Shown piece after piece: positions 15,447 through 23,678 of a stretch of 26,206 nucleotides of DNA. The position numbers and the translations under genes were made by a program. Positions within the stretch are counted from its first letter, which is position 1; every line of letters begins with the position of its first letter. The notes beneath the pieces were generated by a model. It had not been told where the DNA came from and made no database searches. It worked only from the letters and a program-made list of their open reading frames with translations. This DNA comes from Nitrospira sp. UBA6493 (lineage in GTDB: Bacteria; Nitrospirota; Nitrospiria; Nitrospirales; Nitrospiraceae), in contig DJMJ01000033.1 in assembly GCA_002435325.1 (NCBI GenBank), positions 1 to 26,206 on the forward strand. The letters are read 5' to 3'.

Positions 15447-16160
15447 TTACTCCAGCGCTGCGCGGACCGACAGATACATCACCATGACTTCGACGGCATG
15501 CGCAACGATGGTGCTATACAGATTACCTGTGCGAAGCCAGATCGTTCCCCAGACCAAGCCGTCCCATACGGCAATCCAGTGGAGATCCCGGAAAGTATTT
15601 ACCATGAAGGGATCGAATGCAAATACCAGGGCGCTGGTGAAAAGGGCGATGGGCGAGAGGCCAGGGGCGATATCTGATCTCCAGTATCTAGATTCCAATG
15701 CGGCGAGACGTCCAAGAAGAAATCCCCGGAAGTTCACTTCGACGAAGAGGGCAATCACGCAGATGAACCAAGGCACCATAACCACAAATGGGATGTACGC
15801 GTGGGGCGTGTCTTTCAAGAACGTGATGTCATAACCCATTGCGGGAACGAGCTTCAGGATGACGAGGGTATTCAGGCAGCCGAGCGCCATTCCGATGAGG
15901 CTTCCCCACCGCAGGCCCTTGCGGAGTCCGGCCCTATCGATGCCCAGCCGCGATCCCGCCGCATGATTCTGTGAGGCCCATAGGGCTAACGCGAGATAGG
16001 CGACCAGTTGCGGTGTGAACTGAACGAGGGGCTTTTCTTGGAGTGAGAACGGGAGCAGATAGTAGCCGAGCGTTGCGGCGATGGGGAGCAGCGCCAGGGC
16101 TGCTCCCCGTTCGCTGGCCCGAACCGTGGCCGCGCGTTCGCTCGGTTCAGGCGTCCGCAT
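15447..16160 (-). CDS. CPBP-family membrane protein with degraded active-site motifs
   Basis: A 237-residue protein with about six hydrophobic segments, matching the CPBP/Abi (Rce1-like) intramembrane protease family in its second half. The three family motifs are recognisable but altered. EExxxR reads V140-E-V-N-F-R145, losing the first Glu. FxxxH reads F180-A-F-D-P184, losing the His. The HxxxN motif reads H221-A-V-E-V225, losing the Asn. Only E141, R145 and H221 remain, so proteolysis is doubtful. It starts 6 bases after the tolC-like stop and precedes the metallo-hydrolase gene by 25 bases, indicating one transcript. Family assignment is good; loss of activity is inferred. Confidence 0.82.
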   Translation of the reverse strand: MRTPEPSERAATVRASERGAALALLPIAATLGYYLLPFSLQEKPLVQFTPQLVAYLALALWASQNHAAGSRLGIDRAGLRKGLRWGSLIGMALGCLNTLVILKLVPAMGYDITFLKDTPHAYIPFVVMVPWFICVIALFVEVNFRGFLLGRLAALESRYWRSDIAPGLSPIALFTSALVFAFDPFMVNTFRDLHWIAVWDGLVWGTIWLRTGNLYSTIVAHAVEVMVMYLSVRAALE

Positions 16161-16166
16161 CGGTGA

Positions 16167-17729
16167 CTATTGCAGTTGGAGATCGTAGCGGTCCAACGTG
16201 GTGGCCTTGTGGCGTGCCAGGTTTGAGAGCGACTTATTGTAATCGACGGTGGCACGCAGTTCGTTGCCTTGCGCCGTGGCGAGGTCACGCTGGAAATCCA
16301 GCACGAATCGGGTGGTGCTCAATCCGACTTTCAACCGCTCCTGCTCGGCCTGTAATTGTTTTTCTGCCATGATTCTCGCCGACCGGGTGGTTTCGATGCG
16401 TTTGAAGTCGGTTTGGACGCGCCGGACGGCTTCGCGTACTCCGACGATGATTTGCTGGCGGACGCTGGCGAGCGTGGCTTCTGCATTCCGGGATTCGAGC
16501 TGGCGCTTATTATAGGTGCTGGTCGCCGAGCGGTTGCCCAGCGGATAGCTCAACACCAGGCCAGCCCCATAGTTGTAGAAGTCGCCGCTGAAGTTTTTGT
16601 TGACGGAATCGCCATAGTCCTTGCCTAAGCCCGCCATGCCCAAGGTGCCTTGAAATGAGAGCGTGGGAAGCAGTTGATTGCGGGCAAACTGCTTGTTGAG
16701 CTCGCCGGACTCGACGTTCTTCTTCGCCTGGATGATTTCCGGGCGTTGATCGAGGGCGATGTCGATAGCCTCCTGCAGGCTCAGTGGCTCCAAGACGGTG
16801 ACGGGGGCATCGGTGGGGGTGAGCCGCAGGTCTTGCCGCAGGTCTTCCTCGCCCGGGTTCAAGAGGCGGCGCAGCTGATCTTCCTGGTCATGAATGGATT
16901 TTTCGGCCACCAGTACCTGTTCGACTCGCGAGGCGACGGCGGCTTCGGCTTGCAATACATCGACGATGGACATGACGCCGGCTTTTGCCTTGGCCCGATT
17001 GGTGGCCAGCAATTCTTCGGCGGCCTTCAGCGCGGCCTGCGCGACTTTCAAATTCTCGTTCGCAAAGACGACTTCCCAGTACGTCTGTTCGACGGTCGCC
17101 AGCACGGTGAGCACGCGATCACGGAAGACGTGTTGCTCCACAGCGGCGTTGTTCTGTGCCACCTTGATGAAAGTCTTGCTGATGTCGATCCCCGCATTAC
17201 GAAGCAAGGGCTGTGTCAGTGTGAGCGCCAGGCCGCCGGTGTAAGCGGGGTTGAAGAGGAACCCGGTCGCGACGTTTTGATTGACGTTGGACCGGGCCGG
17301 GCTGTAGTTGAGGTCCACGTTCCCGCCGGTAATGAGGTTTTGCGTCGCATCGACGGTGACGGCGGTGTTGCGCTGGTCGAAGGTCTGAATATCGGTCAGC
17401 GATCCGCCGGTGCCGCCGAAGACCGGCCGGTTGAGCGGCGAAACCTGGCGATTGTACTGCCCGTTGATGCTCAGCGTCGGATCGAACTTCGCTTGTTCGA
17501 TGACGATGTCGGCAATGCGGCTTTCTTTCGTCTGGCGGCTGATGGAAATGTCGAGATTGCTTTGCAGGGCTCGGACGGCGGCGTCGGCCAATGAGATGGC
17601 TTCGCGGCGCTCCTTCGTCGGCATGGGTCTCGATGGATCCTGGCTCCAGCAAGGGCTGCTGGACAGCAGCATGAGGACCAACGTGAGCTGGCCTCCCCAC
17701 GAGGAAAGAAGATGATCGTGGATGCGCAT
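16167..17729 (-). CDS. TolC-type outer-membrane efflux protein
   Basis: A 520-residue outer-membrane factor of the TolC/OEP family. Residues 1-29 form a signal peptide (cleavage near CWSQ). Two OEP repeats follow: ISLADAAVRALQSNLDISIS at about 46-65 and SLQEAIDIALDQRPEIIQAKK at about 310-330. Long helices such as LKVAQAALKAAEELLATNRAKAKAG are typical, and beta-strand segments with GG..VDLNYSP and GLALTLTQPLL face the membrane. It exports substrates when paired with an inner-membrane pump and adaptor, neither of which is encoded here. AGGAGG (complement of 17734-17739) precedes the ATG by 4-5 bases, and a strong promoter lies upstream. It is the first gene of a four-gene operon. Confidence 0.92.
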   Translation of the reverse strand: MRIHDHLLSSWGGQLTLVLMLLSSSPCWSQDPSRPMPTKERREAISLADAAVRALQSNLDISISRQTKESRIADIVIEQAKFDPTLSINGQYNRQVSPLNRPVFGGTGGSLTDIQTFDQRNTAVTVDATQNLITGGNVDLNYSPARSNVNQNVATGFLFNPAYTGGLALTLTQPLLRNAGIDISKTFIKVAQNNAAVEQHVFRDRVLTVLATVEQTYWEVVFANENLKVAQAALKAAEELLATNRAKAKAGVMSIVDVLQAEAAVASRVEQVLVAEKSIHDQEDQLRRLLNPGEEDLRQDLRLTPTDAPVTVLEPLSLQEAIDIALDQRPEIIQAKKNVESGELNKQFARNQLLPTLSFQGTLGMAGLGKDYGDSVNKNFSGDFYNYGAGLVLSYPLGNRSATSTYNKRQLESRNAEATLASVRQQIIVGVREAVRRVQTDFKRIETTRSARIMAEKQLQAEQERLKVGLSTTRFVLDFQRDLATAQGNELRATVDYNKSLSNLARHKATTLDRYDLQLQ

Positions 17730-17764
17730 AGATCCTCCTTGATCGACGGCGTGGAACGGCTCAT

Positions 17765-17792
17765 ATTATACTGGTTCCAGGGAGCTTGTCAT
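17765..17792 (-). promoter_or_regulatory. Promoter for the TolC-type operon
   Basis: On the minus strand, ATGACA (complement of 17787-17792) and a perfect TATAAT (complement of 17765-17770) are separated by 16 bases. The -35 box overlaps the start codon of the divergent gene at 17791. On the plus strand, TATTAT at 17764-17769 could act as that gene's -10 (possible -35 TTGATC at 17739-17744, 19-base spacing), so the two promoters would overlap. Confidence 0.6.
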
Positions 17793-18234
17793 GAAGCAAC
17801 TCGTCGTTCAGCAAGGAAGCCGTTGTCGGCGGTATGGCCGCATCGCGCTGGTGGCCGGTCTGTTGTGCGTCTCTGGCACAAGCGGCCCTTCGTTCTTCGC
17901 CTCCGCTCAAAATGTCTCCGGTGTTCGGTCGTTCGACGGGGGAGTGGGTCCGCTTTTCAATCTGACCGGTCCGGGCAGCCTCTACCTCGATGGGCAAGGG
18001 ACGCAGGGGTATCTCTACACACCGGGCGGCAATCTCGAAACCTACAATTTTCGCAATCCCACCACCGGCCAAGCCTGGAGCGGAGCAGTCATGACCTTTG
18101 GGCCGCAGCTCTCCATCGGGTTGATCCAAGGCGCAAATCAGGGGGGCGCAGGATTGGTGTTGCCGGGACCGCCACGTCAGACGGCTCCGTTGCCGGCGAT
18201 TCAATCCACGATCTCTGAAGATATTCCGTATTAA
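17791..18234 (+). CDS. Small secreted protein of unknown function
   Basis: A 147-residue protein that I do not recognise. It has a signal peptide: basic residues at 11-17, a hydrophobic core at 18-28 and a likely cleavage after ASA at 39. The mature part is Gly-, Pro- and Asn-rich with low charge (SFDGGVGPLFNLTGPGSLYLDGQGTQ region at 47-72) and ends in a Pro-rich stretch. It may be a small beta-rich or disordered periplasmic or outer-membrane-associated protein. AGGGAG at 17779-17784 precedes the ATG by 6 bases. It is divergent from the TolC-type gene with only 61 bases between their starts. The function is unknown. Confidence 0.75.
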   Translation: MKQLVVQQGSRCRRYGRIALVAGLLCVSGTSGPSFFASAQNVSGVRSFDGGVGPLFNLTGPGSLYLDGQGTQGYLYTPGGNLETYNFRNPTTGQAWSGAVMTFGPQLSIGLIQGANQGGAGLVLPGPPRQTAPLPAIQSTISEDIPY

Positions 18235-18275
18235 AGCGTCGGGCTCAGACCGTGCCAGCCAGCCACTTTTTGCGG

Positions 18276-19817
18276 CTAGGGGCTGTTGGCAAGTTGCCAG
18301 GCCAGGCTGAGCACATATTGAGCGACGGTTCGGAGAATGTCCGGGTTGATCGTCTCGACTATGTCGGTCGGCTGGTGGTAGTGAGGATGTACACCACCGC
18401 TGACGACGGTCACGGTGGGAACGCCTGCTTCTTTGAACGGCACGTGGTCGCCGCCGGGAAAGAATCCAAAGAGATCGAGTGTGGACGCGAGGCCTGCGGT
18501 TTCTCCCGCCTGTTGCGCTACGCTCTTGTCGAATCCTGTCACCCCAACCGTCAATCGTCCGTTGCCGATGCCGGCATGGTCGATGTTGATCATCGCCTTG
18601 GTTGACTCCAGAGGGACGATGGGCCGGGAGGTATACAGCCGCGAGCCCAACAGGTCCTCTTCTTCGCCGCTAAACGACACAAAGAGAATGGTGCGTTGCG
18701 GACGCAGCCCGCTTTTTGTGAGGGCGCGGGCGACCTCCAGCATGACGGCGGTACCTGAGGCGTTGTCGTCCGCTCCGGGAAAGAGCAGGCCAGCCGGGCG
18801 GCCGAAGTGATCGCGATGGGCGCCGATGATAATGGCGTCCGGTCCTGAGCCGGGAATCATCCCCACCACGTTTGTTAGCAGGCCTTCCTGGGTCGTGGTT
18901 TTCCAGTGGAGCGCGGCATACCGGTTAGTTTGCAGCGGGTGTGTGGAGGGGCTCTTGTTCAGTTGTTCTTGGAGCCTGCGCAGGCGGTCGGGTTGCGGCT
19001 CGCCCGATCCAGCAAGGATCTCTTCGGCGAGGGTTGTGCTGATCCAGGCCCCAGGGATGGCCTGATCACCGGGGAGTTGTCCATAAAACGCGTTGGGCCG
19101 TCCTGTGACACCGCGTCTGGCTTCGTAGGGATGGAGAATCGGTCCGGTCGCGGTCAGATAGGCCAGAGCCCCACGGTCTCGCGCGAAGCGGACCTTGTCG
19201 GCGTGGCTGACGGGACGATGGACATGAGCCGGTTTGCCACGCAGGAAGAGCACGATGCTGTTGGTCACATCAATTCCTGCGTAGTCGTTGATGCCTTGAT
19301 CGGGATCGACGATGCCATAGCCGGCAAAGACGATGGGGCCCTGGATGTCGGCGCTGGGCGAATCAAAGACGGGCATGTAGTCGATGCCGAGGGTAGAGGG
19401 GAGCATCTGGTTAGCCGTACCGAGTCGGAGCGCCGGGTTTGGCTGGATGGTCGCGGCGGGAATAATCGACGCCATCGCGCCGAGGGGAGAGCCATGTTTC
19501 CCGCTGGCAAAAGGGAATACGAGGGAACCGTTGTTAATCAGGGGGAGCTGAAGCCCTGCCGCATTAAATTCTTGCGCGATCCATTGCGCGGATCGCAGAT
19601 CGTCCGCAGTGCCGGCTTGTCGTCCATTGAAGGCAGGCGCACTGAGCAGGCGAATATCCGCGAGCATCCGCTCCGGGGACAGCGATTCCACGGCTGCGTG
19701 GAGGGCGGCGTCGGATAATTGCGCGCGAGCGGGTACGGCGTGCAGCAGGCACATTGCGGCGGCGCATAGTACCGCGCGGTGGATCCAGGAATGAGTGACC
19801 GTCACAATGTGGCGCAT
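18276..19817 (-). CDS. Secreted M28-family zinc aminopeptidase with PA domain
   Basis: A 513-residue secreted peptidase. Residues 1-32 form a signal peptide ending AVPARAQ. A PA-type insert is seen at about 160-195 (PIVFAGYGIVDPDQGINDYAG, then SIVLFLRGKP). The M28 core has GAHRDHFG (H334/D336), GADDNASG (D350), SGEEEDLLGS (E385/E386), NIDHAG (D413) and HYHQPTD (H481), the expected co-catalytic two-zinc set. It probably releases N-terminal amino acids from peptides in the periplasm. The ATG at 19817 is chosen because it gives a clean signal peptide; the open frame extends to 19979 but would then overlap the divergent gene at 19942. No strong ribosome site is visible. Confidence 0.9.
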   Translation of the reverse strand: MRHIVTVTHSWIHRAVLCAAAMCLLHAVPARAQLSDAALHAAVESLSPERMLADIRLLSAPAFNGRQAGTADDLRSAQWIAQEFNAAGLQLPLINNGSLVFPFASGKHGSPLGAMASIIPAATIQPNPALRLGTANQMLPSTLGIDYMPVFDSPSADIQGPIVFAGYGIVDPDQGINDYAGIDVTNSIVLFLRGKPAHVHRPVSHADKVRFARDRGALAYLTATGPILHPYEARRGVTGRPNAFYGQLPGDQAIPGAWISTTLAEEILAGSGEPQPDRLRRLQEQLNKSPSTHPLQTNRYAALHWKTTTQEGLLTNVVGMIPGSGPDAIIIGAHRDHFGRPAGLLFPGADDNASGTAVMLEVARALTKSGLRPQRTILFVSFSGEEEDLLGSRLYTSRPIVPLESTKAMINIDHAGIGNGRLTVGVTGFDKSVAQQAGETAGLASTLDLFGFFPGGDHVPFKEAGVPTVTVVSGGVHPHYHQPTDIVETINPDILRTVAQYVLSLAWQLANSP

Positions 19818-19858
19818 GCGGATGATCAGGGGTGTGGGTAAATAGGCGTCCGGCGGTG

Positions 19859-19864
19859 ATGATA
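19859..19864 (-). promoter_or_regulatory. Possible extended -10 element for the M28 peptidase gene
   Basis: The minus strand reads TGCTATCAT, a TGn-type extended -10 with a TATCAT hexamer (complement of 19859-19864), 42 bases before the start at 19817. No good -35 box is seen. Confidence 0.3.
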
Positions 19865-19883
19865 GCACAGGAGGGTCCGTCGG

Positions 19884-19912
19884 TTGCAGCGACGGGGTGA
19901 GCCAGGTACTAT
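19884..19912 (+). promoter_or_regulatory. Candidate promoter for the DUF255 gene
   Basis: TTGCAG at 19884-19889 and TACTAT at 19907-19912 are separated by 17 bases, giving a start about 23 bases before the ATG at 19942. The -35 box is only a half match. Confidence 0.4.
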
Positions 19913-19941
19913 TTGTCCGGAAGGAATGTGCGCGATAGACA

Positions 19942-21996
19942 ATGACGCAGCCTGATTCGTTTCCCAACCGTCTCATCACAGAGTCCAGCCCCTACCTGAG
20001 GCAGCACGCAATGAACCCCGTGGAATGGTATCCCTGGGGGCCGGAGGCGTTGTCGAAGGCCAAGGCGGAGAATAAGCCGATCATGCTCTCGATCGGCTAT
20101 TCAGCCTGTCATTGGTGTCATGTCATGGCCCACGAATGTTTTGAGAGTCAGGACGTCGCGGCACTGATGAACGAGCATTTCATCAATGTGAAAGTGGATC
20201 GTGAAGAGCGGCCGGACCTGGACGATCTCTATCAGAAGGCGGCACAGGTGTTTCTCGGACGAGGCGGCGGGTGGCCGTTGACGATGTTTCTGACGCCGGA
20301 CCAGGAGCCGTTCTACGGCGGAACCTATTTCCCTCCGGTGCCGCGCCATAATCTGCCGGGTTTTCCGCAAGTGCTGCTGGGCGTGGTGGAAGCCTATCGT
20401 AACCATCGCGACGACGTGGTCAAGAATGTCGAGCGGGTAAAGGCCGGTCTGGCCCGCGTGAGTTCACATCAACCGTCGGATGAACCGTTGTCGGAGGTGT
20501 TGTTGGATGACGGAGTGAAGGATCTGGGCTTGTTTTTCGATCCCGTCCACGGCGGGTTCGGGGAAGGGCCTAAATTTCCGACGGTGCCGCCGCTGAGTCT
20601 GTTGCTGCGTCAGACGTACCGGACGAAAGATGATCGTCATCAGGAAAAGGTGTTGCAACAACTGCGGCGAATGGCATCCGGGGGGATCTATGATCATCTC
20701 GGGGGTGGATTCCATCGCTATTCGGTCGACGGTCAATGGCTCATTCCCCATTTCGAAAAGATGCTCTATGACAATGCGCAATTGGTGCGGATCTACCTTG
20801 ATGGCTGGCGCCTGACGAAAGAGCCAGGTTTCCGTCAGGTCGTGGAAGAGACGCTCGACTATGTGCGGCGTGAATTGGCGCATCCGGACGGGGCGTTCTT
20901 TGCGGCGCAGGATGCGGACAGCGAAGGCGAAGAAGGCCGGTTTTTCCTGTGGGAGCCTAGTGAGGTACTGGCGGTGCTTGGGCAGGAACTTGGCCAGGCC
21001 TTTTGCCAGGCTTACGGCGTGACGGAGGGTGGTAATTTCGACGGCAGGACGGTGTTGAATCGGTTGGGCAGCCCAGCAATGGCCGGAGATGACTATGAAC
21101 GGTTTGAGGCGTTGCTCCGCCCTGCCAGGAAAAAACTTTTGGCGGTTCGCGAGCAACGGGTGAAGCCGCAGCGTGACGAGAACATTCTGACGAGTTGGAA
21201 TGCGCTGGCGGCGTCGGCGTTGCTTGACGCCTATCAGACGCTTGGCACCCCGTGGTACCTATCGTCCGCCGAGCAGGTGCTCACGTTTTTGATCGATTAT
21301 GCCCTGGCCGATGGCCGGGTGTTCCGCACGGTGACCGGAGGGAAGGGCCGGATCGCGGGTTTTCTCGACGACTACGCCTACTTGGCGGCGGCGTTGCTGG
21401 AGGCCTTCGAGGCGACTTCGCACAGTTGGTATTTGGAGCAGGCGCAGACGGTGACGGATCAGATGCTGGCGCAGTTTTGGGATGATGCGGACGGCGGCTT
21501 CTTTTTTACGGCGAAGGATCATGAGACACTCATACATCGGATGAAGACGGGGACGGATAGCGCCATGTCGTCGGGGAATGCCGTGGCCGTTCAGGTGTTG
21601 ATCAGGCTCTTCTCTTTGACGGGTGTACGATTGTATGATGAGCTGGCAGCGCAGACGTTGCGCGCGTTCCGCCGGCTGATGGATCAGAATGCGTACGGCG
21701 CATCTGCGTTGCTCTGCGGGCTGGATCTGTACCTGTCGCGGCCTCGAGAGATCGTGATTGTGGGGGCGCACGGCAATCCGGCTACGGAGGCGTTGCTGGC
21801 CACGGTGCATCAGCGATATGTGCCGAATAAAGTGCTCTTAGGGATCGACGAGTCGCACCGCGGCAAGGAATGGGAGCTGCCGTTGGCCGCGGGCAAGACG
21901 AGCGTAAATAGTCAGCCCACCGCGTATGTCTGTCGGCTCTCGACCTGTTCAGCGCCTTTGACGGATCCCGCGCAGTTGGCGTTGTTGTTGTCGTAA
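19942..21996 (+). CDS. YyaL/DUF255 thioredoxin-domain protein
   Basis: A 684-residue protein of the YyaL/spermatogenesis-associated-20 family. The N-terminal DUF255 thioredoxin-like domain (about 5-165) opens with NRLITESSPYLRQHAMNPVEWYPWG and has CHWC at 56-59 followed by HVM. Then comes an alpha/alpha-toroid resembling glycoside hydrolases, with GGGWPLTMFLTPD, HGGFGEGPKFP, GGIYDHLGGGFHRYSVD, WLIPHFEKMLYDNAQL and ILTSWNALA. There is no signal peptide, so it is probably cytoplasmic. The family's reaction is not established. The start matches the family N-terminus, although AAGGA lies too far upstream (19921-19925) to be ideal. Divergent from the M28 gene. Confidence 0.93.
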   Translation: MTQPDSFPNRLITESSPYLRQHAMNPVEWYPWGPEALSKAKAENKPIMLSIGYSACHWCHVMAHECFESQDVAALMNEHFINVKVDREERPDLDDLYQKAAQVFLGRGGGWPLTMFLTPDQEPFYGGTYFPPVPRHNLPGFPQVLLGVVEAYRNHRDDVVKNVERVKAGLARVSSHQPSDEPLSEVLLDDGVKDLGLFFDPVHGGFGEGPKFPTVPPLSLLLRQTYRTKDDRHQEKVLQQLRRMASGGIYDHLGGGFHRYSVDGQWLIPHFEKMLYDNAQLVRIYLDGWRLTKEPGFRQVVEETLDYVRRELAHPDGAFFAAQDADSEGEEGRFFLWEPSEVLAVLGQELGQAFCQAYGVTEGGNFDGRTVLNRLGSPAMAGDDYERFEALLRPARKKLLAVREQRVKPQRDENILTSWNALAASALLDAYQTLGTPWYLSSAEQVLTFLIDYALADGRVFRTVTGGKGRIAGFLDDYAYLAAALLEAFEATSHSWYLEQAQTVTDQMLAQFWDDADGGFFFTAKDHETLIHRMKTGTDSAMSSGNAVAVQVLIRLFSLTGVRLYDELAAQTLRAFRRLMDQNAYGASALLCGLDLYLSRPREIVIVGAHGNPATEALLATVHQRYVPNKVLLGIDESHRGKEWELPLAAGKTSVNSQPTAYVCRLSTCSAPLTDPAQLALLLS

Positions 21997-22008
21997 AAAG
22001 GAGTTCCT

Positions 22009-22272
22009 GTGGCTGCAGGTGGATCGGGGAACGGATTGTACGATCATCTCTACACGCGTTTCTTTGCGAATCGCGAGCGCCATCAGGGCTATGACTTCCA
22101 GCATGCGCCTGGCGGAAGTGCGGCGCCTCAATCTGTGACCTTTGCGCAGAAGCTCCGATGGTGGACGTGGGATCGCTGGCAGCGGAGGAAGCGGATTATG
22201 GCTGAGCGTGATCGGTTGCAGCAGGACATCATCAATATCCGGAAAGCCCCCAAGCCGGGTTCTCCGTCATAA
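22009..22272 (+). CDS. Small basic unknown protein
   Basis: An 87-residue protein, not recognised. It has a Gly-rich start, the segment DHLYTRFFANRERHQGYDFQHA, and a strongly charged helix WWTWDRWQRRKRIMAERDRLQQDI (about 50-73). There is no signal peptide. The GTG start at 22009 is well supported by AAGGAG at 21998-22003, 5 bases upstream. It begins 12 bases after the DUF255 stop and 30 bases before the next gene, so the three are probably one transcript. The Trp/Arg-rich helix could contact membrane or nucleic acid, but this is speculation. Confidence 0.75.
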   Translation: MAAGGSGNGLYDHLYTRFFANRERHQGYDFQHAPGGSAAPQSVTFAQKLRWWTWDRWQRRKRIMAERDRLQQDIINIRKAPKPGSPS

Positions 22273-22302
22273 GAATATTCAAAAGAAGAGAGGGAATAGG
22301 AT

Positions 22303-23088
22303 ATGGTTCGTACAGGGATTCGGATGCCCCTCATCCAGAGATCAATCTTATTCGGTGGTGTTTGTGCGGCGATGGTTGTGCTGGCCGCGGGTCCGGCTGC
22401 TGCCGTTCCCCGGGAAAGCCATGAGGAGAAGGAAGCAAATTTGCGGCAGCAAGCGACTGGCGGTCTCTTTCACAAGTGGACATTCGACGCGGATGGGGTG
22501 AATGCCATGCCAGGAGGATTCGCTTCTCTGTCGGGGCATGCAGAGTCGCAGGCGAGTTGGATGGTGGCTCCTGATGCGACCGCGCCATCATCGCCTAATG
22601 TGGTGGCTGTGACGTCTGGTTGTGAAGGCGGTGCCTGTTTCCGACTCCTCGTTGCCGAGGGGCTTGTGTACGAGTACCCCGACTTAACAGTTCGGTTCCG
22701 GTCCGCCGACGGGTCGGCTGGTGTGGGAGGAATGGCCTTCGGTGTGAAGGATGCCAAGAATTTCTATGCAGTGCTTGTGGATGTGGAGGGCCGGTCTGCC
22801 CAGGTGATGAAGATGGTTGATGGGACCATTACCGTATTGGGGAAAGCAGCTGTCACGCTCAAGCCAATTGAGTGGCATAGTCTCCGCGTTCAACGGAATA
22901 CGATTATCAGCAAAGACTTTATCGAGGCGTTTGTTGATGGGGTACTGGTGCTCTCGGTCGAAGATCAGGCTCTTGGATTAGGACAAGTCGGATTTGTGAC
23001 GCAGGGGAAAACGTCCTTGTTTTTCGACACGTTCCACGCAGTACCCTTGTTCTCCCATCGCCCTCTGTCAGCCCCGGCTGCCTATTGA
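22303..23088 (+). CDS. Secreted protein with a probable concanavalin-like beta-sandwich domain
   Basis: A 261-residue exported protein. The signal peptide spans residues 1-34 (basic start, hydrophobic core 14-30, cleavage after PAAA). The mature part reads LFHKWTFDADGVNAMPGGF, YPDLTVRFRS, GGMAFGVKDAKNFYAVLVD, EWHSLRVQ and FVDGVLVLSVED...LGQVGFVTQGKTSLFFDTF. This order of strands is typical of LamG/DUF1080-type lectin-like folds. Such domains bind glycans or act as structural modules; no catalytic residues can be named. Two Cys (CEGGAC) may form a disulphide. AGGAT directly precedes the ATG, with AGAGGG further upstream. It is downstream of the DUF255 and basic small-protein genes. Confidence 0.8.
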   Translation: MVRTGIRMPLIQRSILFGGVCAAMVVLAAGPAAAVPRESHEEKEANLRQQATGGLFHKWTFDADGVNAMPGGFASLSGHAESQASWMVAPDATAPSSPNVVAVTSGCEGGACFRLLVAEGLVYEYPDLTVRFRSADGSAGVGGMAFGVKDAKNFYAVLVDVEGRSAQVMKMVDGTITVLGKAAVTLKPIEWHSLRVQRNTIISKDFIEAFVDGVLVLSVEDQALGLGQVGFVTQGKTSLFFDTFHAVPLFSHRPLSAPAAY

Positions 23089-23348
23089 AATGGGTAGGAT
23101 GGCGAAAAGAACGATTCTGCGCTTGCCTTTTCCTGTAAGGCTGGAGTAGCATCGGGTTGCTTGATTGCGAGAGGCCTGGTGATTGAGCATTGAGAGTGAC
23201 AAGGCCTGAACCGATGTTGTTTTGGTCCTGCCCGGGAAACTGATCGGAAGCCAGAGCTAAGCGCCGCTGTGTTGACGTCTTCGCCCCATTCCTTCCTCAC
23301 TTCGTTCTCGAGTCCAAGACAACACCATTTTCTCAAAGGAGGAACCCA
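23089..23348 (+). other. Long intergenic leader of the RRM gene
   Basis: About 260 bases without a convincing gene, ending in the AAGGAGG ribosome site at 23336-23342. AGGCCTG occurs twice, around 23173 and 23202. TTGACG at 23272-23277 resembles a -35 box, but no good -10 box follows. It may contain a regulated 5' UTR, as seen for cold-induced RNA-binding proteins; nothing decisive is visible. Confidence 0.4.
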
Positions 23349-23654
23349 ATGGGTTCGAAGATCTATGTTGGTGGATTGCCTTATTCGACAACCGAGCAGC
23401 AACTGAGCGATCTGTTCGCTGCGCATGGAGCCGTGACGTCGGCCCGCATTATCACGGACAAGTTCACGGGGCAGTCCCGTGGGTTTGGTTTTGTGGAAAT
23501 GTCGGCTGACTCCGAAGCTCAGGCGGCGATTACCGCGTTGAACGGCACCCAGCTGGGCGGCCGGACGTTGACTGTGAATGAAGCTCGTCCTCAGGAGCCC
23601 CGCACCGGTGGCGGCGGCGGAGGCCGCGGCGGATTCGGTGGCGGCCGGCGCTAA
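23349..23654 (+). CDS. RRM-type RNA-binding protein with glycine-rich tail
   Basis: A 101-residue protein with a single RNA recognition motif. RNP-2 is KIYVGGLPY (4-12) and RNP-1 is SRGFGFVEM (43-51), with the binding aromatics Y6, F46 and F48. A Gly/Arg tail follows (about 87-101). Bacterial proteins of this type bind single-stranded RNA and are often induced by cold or stress. AAGGAGG a few bases before the ATG is close to ideal. A leader of about 260 bases without another gene precedes it, and a strong terminator follows, so it is probably a single-gene unit. Targets are unknown. Confidence 0.95.
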   Translation: MGSKIYVGGLPYSTTEQQLSDLFAAHGAVTSARIITDKFTGQSRGFGFVEMSADSEAQAAITALNGTQLGGRTLTVNEARPQEPRTGGGGGGRGGFGGGRR

Positions 23655-23678
23655 GCCGCTCGCTCCATAAGTGTTATC

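Noticed and set aside
16674..17594. 306-residue plus-strand open frame opposite the TolC-type gene
   Set aside because: Antisense shadow of a clear outer-membrane factor; no ribosome site or domains.
18235..18275. Possible small hairpin between the convergent stops (AGCC...GGCT around a T-run)
   Set aside because: The stem is only about four base pairs and has no T-tract in the proper place, so I do not call a terminator.
18906..19718. 270-residue plus-strand open frame opposite the M28 peptidase
   Set aside because: The M28 gene has a full zinc-ligand set and signal peptide; the opposite frame has no recognisable features.
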